In this document: positions 61,027-64,000 of the stretch, in pieces
How the letters are laid out: each line of letters starts with the position of its first letter
Position numbering within the stretch: the stretch's first letter is position 1
NCBI GenBank assembly: GCA_965212545.1
Contig: CBDBVB010000033.1
Coordinates: 1-64,000 of the forward strand
DNA length: 64,000 nucleotides
Direction of reading: 5' to 3'
From: JABDIP01 sp965212545
GTDB lineage: Bacteria > Pseudomonadota > Alphaproteobacteria > DSM-16000 > Inquilinaceae
Notes under the pieces: model-generated
Seen by the model: only the letters and a program-made list of their open reading frames with translations
Database searches by the model: none
Told to the model about the DNA's origin: nothing
Position numbers and translations under genes: made by a program

Positions 61027-62901
61027 GTGATTGAGCCAAAGAAACTGTTGCCCTATGCGATTCTGGCGGCCCTGGTGCTGGCAGTGATGGTGTTCAGCGC
61101 GCAGCAGGGCGAGCGCGAAACGGCAATTGACCTGCCCTACAGCGCGTTCAAGGAACAACTTGCATCCGGCAATGTGGACGCGGTGGCATTCCAGGGCGAC
61201 GAGTTGATTGCCCGGCTGCGTGAGGGCGTGGCGGCTGGTGATCGGGGGATGCTCTCTGAAGTGATCAGATCGCGCATTCCCGCATTCGGCGACCCGACGT
61301 TGCTGGCGTCCTTGGAGGCTCGGGACGTGGAAATCTCCGTGTTGCCGGCAGAGACGGGCGGCGCGGTCGAATGGATTGGCGGCCTGCTGCCGTGGCTGCT
61401 CCTCATCGGAATCTACTGGTGGATGTGGAACCGGTTCTTCCGCAACGTGACCGGCCGGTTGGGCGGCCGCGACGCCAGCGATTTCCTGGCCGGTTCTGCC
61501 AAGAAAGAGGAGAAAGGCGGGTCCCGAGTAACATTCAAGGACGTCGCTGGGCAGGAGAACGCCAAACGTGAGGTCGAGGAACTGGTGGCTTTCCTGCGCG
61601 ATCCGGAGCGGTATCGCCGGCTGGGCGCGGAGCCGCCGCGCGGAGTGCTGCTGGTCGGCCCGCCAGGGACCGGCAAGACGCTGCTGGCCCGCGCCCTGGC
61701 CGGCGAGGCGCGTGTCCCGTTCTTCCACATCTCCGCCTCGGAATTCATCGAGATGTTTGTCGGCGTCGGCGCCTCCCGGGTGCGCAAGATGTTCGATGAG
61801 GCGAAGAAACGGGCGCCGGCGATCATCTTCATCGACGAGTTGGACAGCGTCGGCCGGGTGCGCGGCGCCGGCCTTGGGGGCGGCCATGACGAACGCGAGC
61901 AGACGCTGAATCAGATCCTTGCCGAGATGGACGGCTTCTCGGGCCACGAGGCCGTCATTGTCCTGGCGGCCACAAACCGACCCGACGTCCTGGACCCGGC
62001 ATTGCTGCGTCCGGGACGGTTCGACCGCCACGTGACGCTGGACCTTCCGGATCGCAAAGGCCGCGAGGAGGTTCTGAAAGTCCACACGCGCGACGTCCCC
62101 TTGGCGGCAGACGTCGATCTGTCGCTGGTCGCAGCCGGAACGCCCGGCTTTTCGGGCGCCGACCTGAAGAATGTCGTCAACGAGGCGGCGATGGCTGCGG
62201 CACGAGAAGGCGCCAAGGCGGTCACCATGCAGAACTTCGACGATATGCGTGACAAGGTGATGATGGGATCGGTGCGCACCCTGGCGATTCAGCCCGAGGA
62301 ACGACACCGGCTGGCAGTGCATGAATCCGGACACACGATCGTCGCCTATCACCTTCCCGAGGCCGACCCGATCTACAAGGTCACGATCATTCCACGCGGA
62401 CGCGCACTGGGCGGAACCCATATGCTGCCCGAGGAAGAACGCCATACCCTGCCCGAATCCTACCTCAAGGTGCGATTGGCCTTGATGCTGGGCGGCCGAA
62501 CGGCCGAGCAGCAACTGCTCGGCGGCGTCAGCTCCGGCGCCGACGATGATATTCGTCAGGCGACCCAGCTTGCCCGCGCCATGGTTGCCCGATGGGGTAT
62601 GGCCGAGGAGATCGGCCCGGTTGATCTTCGGCAGAGCGAGGAGCACCCGTTCCTGGGCCGTGAGATCGCGCAGCCGCGCCGTTTCAGCGAGACGACGGCG
62701 CACGACGTCGACAAAGCCGTTGGCCGCCTGTTGCGGGAGGCAGAGGCCATTGCGACCGAGGTGATCACGCGCCACAGGAACCAGATGGAAGCGCTGGTGG
62801 CCGCATTGGAGGCCAATGAAACGCTTGACCGGGAGGCGATCGAAAAGTGCCTCGGGCCGCCGGCGAAGAACAAACGACAATGCGATGACGCCGCGGCTTG
62901 A
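61027..62901 (+). CDS. ftsH: FtsH-type membrane AAA+ zinc protease (likely second copy)
   Basis: The GTG start at 61027 gives 624 residues. Two membrane spans (residues 9-26 and about 115-135) bracket a small periplasmic domain. The AAA+ module has Walker A LLVGPPGTGKTLLARALAGE, the pore motif FVGVGA, Walker B AIIFIDELDSVG and SRH NRPDVLDPALLRPGRFDRH. The peptidase domain has the zinc motif HESGH with a later Asp ligand in the GGVSSGADDDIRQATQLAR region. It degrades membrane and regulatory proteins in the plasma membrane. The divergent C-terminus and island-edge location suggest an additional FtsH homologue rather than the housekeeping one. Confidence 0.93.
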   Translation: MIEPKKLLPYAILAALVLAVMVFSAQQGERETAIDLPYSAFKEQLASGNVDAVAFQGDELIARLREGVAAGDRGMLSEVIRSRIPAFGDPTLLASLEARDVEISVLPAETGGAVEWIGGLLPWLLLIGIYWWMWNRFFRNVTGRLGGRDASDFLAGSAKKEEKGGSRVTFKDVAGQENAKREVEELVAFLRDPERYRRLGAEPPRGVLLVGPPGTGKTLLARALAGEARVPFFHISASEFIEMFVGVGASRVRKMFDEAKKRAPAIIFIDELDSVGRVRGAGLGGGHDEREQTLNQILAEMDGFSGHEAVIVLAATNRPDVLDPALLRPGRFDRHVTLDLPDRKGREEVLKVHTRDVPLAADVDLSLVAAGTPGFSGADLKNVVNEAAMAAAREGAKAVTMQNFDDMRDKVMMGSVRTLAIQPEERHRLAVHESGHTIVAYHLPEADPIYKVTIIPRGRALGGTHMLPEEERHTLPESYLKVRLALMLGGRTAEQQLLGGVSSGADDDIRQATQLARAMVARWGMAEEIGPVDLRQSEEHPFLGREIAQPRRFSETTAHDVDKAVGRLLREAEAIATEVITRHRNQMEALVAALEANETLDREAIEKCLGPPAKNKRQCDDAAA

Positions 62902-62913
62902 CCGCCCCACGGC

Positions 62914-63305
62914 GGCCACACCGCATGGTCGACGAAATCCGACCATTCAACGCACTGGCCTAAGACCATAATCTGGCTGAAATGGCTGTCTTGGCGCCTC
63001 GCTGTCAGCAAGCTTGCCCGTCGCCATGGCTTCCTCGATCCGATCGCCCTCTTGGCACGGCTGCATGGCTTCGCGCTGCCGTCGGTGGTCGCCGAGCCGA
63101 TCGAGCTTCTGCGTGCCGGCGTCGTGCTCCGTGCACGCGGACTCATCAACAGTCGCATTATCCAACACAACCTTGACTGGGTTTGGCCATACCGGGTTGA
63201 GCGGCAGTTCAAACCGGGCGACCGGCTTTCATACCGCGTGCTTTCTCGATCACTCTCATCAATCTCACGCACAGAAATTGGATTGCCTTAGGACAGCCTG
63301 ACTGA
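62914..63305 (+). pseudogene. Broken fragment of a larger conserved protein
   Basis: One frame reads WLAVSK-like sequence, then ARLHGFALPSVVAEPIELLR, GLINSRIIQHNLDWVWPYRV and ERQFKPGD. One base later the sequence continues AFIPRAFSITLINLTHRNW to a stop at 63303-63305. The pattern is that of the beginning of a large conserved protein, possibly a glycogen-debranching-type glycosidase; that family call is from memory and weak. The fragment has no clear start and no downstream remainder. Confidence 0.35.
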
Positions 63306-63353
63306 TCCGAGTAGCCGATCGTCGATCCGAGGGGATTGGTGACGTCGAATACC

Positions 63354-64000
63354 CTATCGGCCCGGCTTTCCGCCCTGTCGCGGCGGCTGCGGCTCGCCCG
63401 GCTCGACCCGTTCGATGCCGGCGGCCGAGAAGATCACGTGCTCCTCTGCCAGGTCCGGTTCGCCGCACTGCTCGAGCATTTCGGCGCGGGTGTCGTCGCG
63501 CAGGCGGACCGCGGCGGCGAAGTCGCGGCCCTTGGGATGCAGTGGGTGACCGATCGAGACCGACACCGCCGACCGGCGCGGGAACCATTGGTCACCCCGC
63601 AGCATCGACCGCGTTCCACGGATCGTGATCGGAACCACCGGCGCCCCGGCTTGCGCGGCGATCGTGAAGGCACCCATACGGAACGGCAGCAGGCCAGGGA
63701 TCCGGGTCAGGGTTCCTTCAACGAAGAACAGAAGGCGGCGGCCGGCTTCGACCAAGGCGAGCGCCCTGCGGGTATCCTCCAGACCGCCCTCCGGATCGGC
63801 CCTCTCGACAAAGAATGCATCCAGCCGATCGAGGAACAGCCGGGCGAAGAACTGTCCGGTCAGCTCCTTCTTGGCCACGATGCTCATGCCGCCGGGCAGC
63901 GCCGCGGCCAGCACCATGCCGTCGAGATAGCTGGCATGGTTGGTGACGAGGATTCCGCCCTGGTCCGCGAGCCGTTCGGCCCCGCTAACGGCGAGCGGCG
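63354..64000 (-). CDS. PlsC-type 1-acylglycerol-3-phosphate acyltransferase (5' end off window)
   Basis: The frame is open to the right edge. It contains acyltransferase motif I NHASYLDG (HxxxxD form), motif II/III FFVEGTLTRIPGLLPFRMGA (EGT-R form) and motif IV APVVPITIRGT. The family acylates lysophosphatidic acid at the membrane to make phosphatidic acid. About 215 residues are visible. The N-terminus, and any fused domain, lies beyond 64000. The C-terminal tail is Pro/Gly-rich. Confidence 0.85.
   Translation of the reverse strand, partial: PLAVSGAERLADQGGILVTNHASYLDGMVLAAALPGGMSIVAKKELTGQFFARLFLDRLDAFFVERADPEGGLEDTRRALALVEAGRRLLFFVEGTLTRIPGLLPFRMGAFTIAAQAGAPVVPITIRGTRSMLRGDQWFPRRSAVSVSIGHPLHPKGRDFAAAVRLRDDTRAEMLEQCGEPDLAEEHVIFSAAGIERVEPGEPQPPRQGGKPGR

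Noticed and set aside
60901..62946. 681-codon open frame opposite the FtsH gene
   Set aside because: It is a shadow of a clear AAA+ protease; composition is biased to Arg, His and Gln.

Overview
The window is chromosomal DNA from a G+C-rich alphaproteobacterium, probably Rhodospirillales-like. This is inferred from the gene order tuf / tRNA-Trp / secE-nusG-rplKAJL-rpoBC / rpsL, the lengths of RpoB (1390 aa) and RpoC (1456 aa), and the tRNA and RlmB context. No database search was possible, so names rest on motifs, lengths and gene order.

Layout. (1) 1-18.8 kb is core genome, mostly on the minus strand: start of rpsL, a small membrane-protein gene, rpoC, rpoB, rplL, rplJ, rplA, rplK, nusG, secE, tRNA-Trp, tuf, tRNA-Gly and tRNA-Tyr. 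Then come rlmB, a small PAAR-like gene and the periplasmic nucleotidase cpdB. (2) 18,835-59,839 is a 41-kb genomic island inserted in the 3' end of a tRNA-Thr gene. It is bounded by a 46-bp exact direct repeat (attL inside the tRNA, attR at 59,794-59,839), and a tyrosine integrase lies just inside attR. (3) 59.8-64 kb is again chromosome-like: a broken nuclease-like gene, a second FtsH-type protease, a broken fragment and the start-less end of a PlsC-type acyltransferase.

The island looks like a phage-satellite chassis (integrase, AlpA-type regulator, DUF1376 replication-type protein, terminase small subunit and degraded phage genes at 54.3-59.6 kb) that collected accessory modules. From left to right these are: a broken TPR gene, a broken HNH nuclease, an SbcD/YhaO-SbcC/YhaN-like nuclease-ATPase pair, an IS1111-type IS110 element, a DUF6236 protein, a papain-like protein, an IS5-type element, a secreted 10-unit TPR protein, a Sel1 protein, a SAM methyltransferase, and a 1273-aa SMC/Rad50-like ATPase with a LexA/S24-like tail. 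These are followed by a membrane protein-TPR protein pair and a tightly packed five-gene unit.

The most notable system is that five-gene unit (54,123 to 43,710, minus strand): a DptF-like ATPase, a DptG-like protein, a 1690-aa DptH-like FtsK/HerA ATPase, a Vsr endonuclease and a cytosine-5 DNA methyltransferase. The first three resemble the restriction arm of phosphorothioate (Dnd) systems, but no dndBCDE modification genes are present. A C5 methyltransferase sits where the modification arm would be. My hypothesis is a restriction system that reads cytosine methylation, or its absence, instead of phosphorothioation.

Small-scale structure includes two 144-bp MITE-like elements, four dispersed 89-137-bp repeats, an iteron-like AT-rich array and several structured leaders and terminators. 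Single-base indels break tuf, the PAAR-like gene, the short TPR gene, the IS5 orfA, the integrase and others in both core and island DNA. Some of these may therefore be sequencing or assembly errors rather than true pseudogenes.
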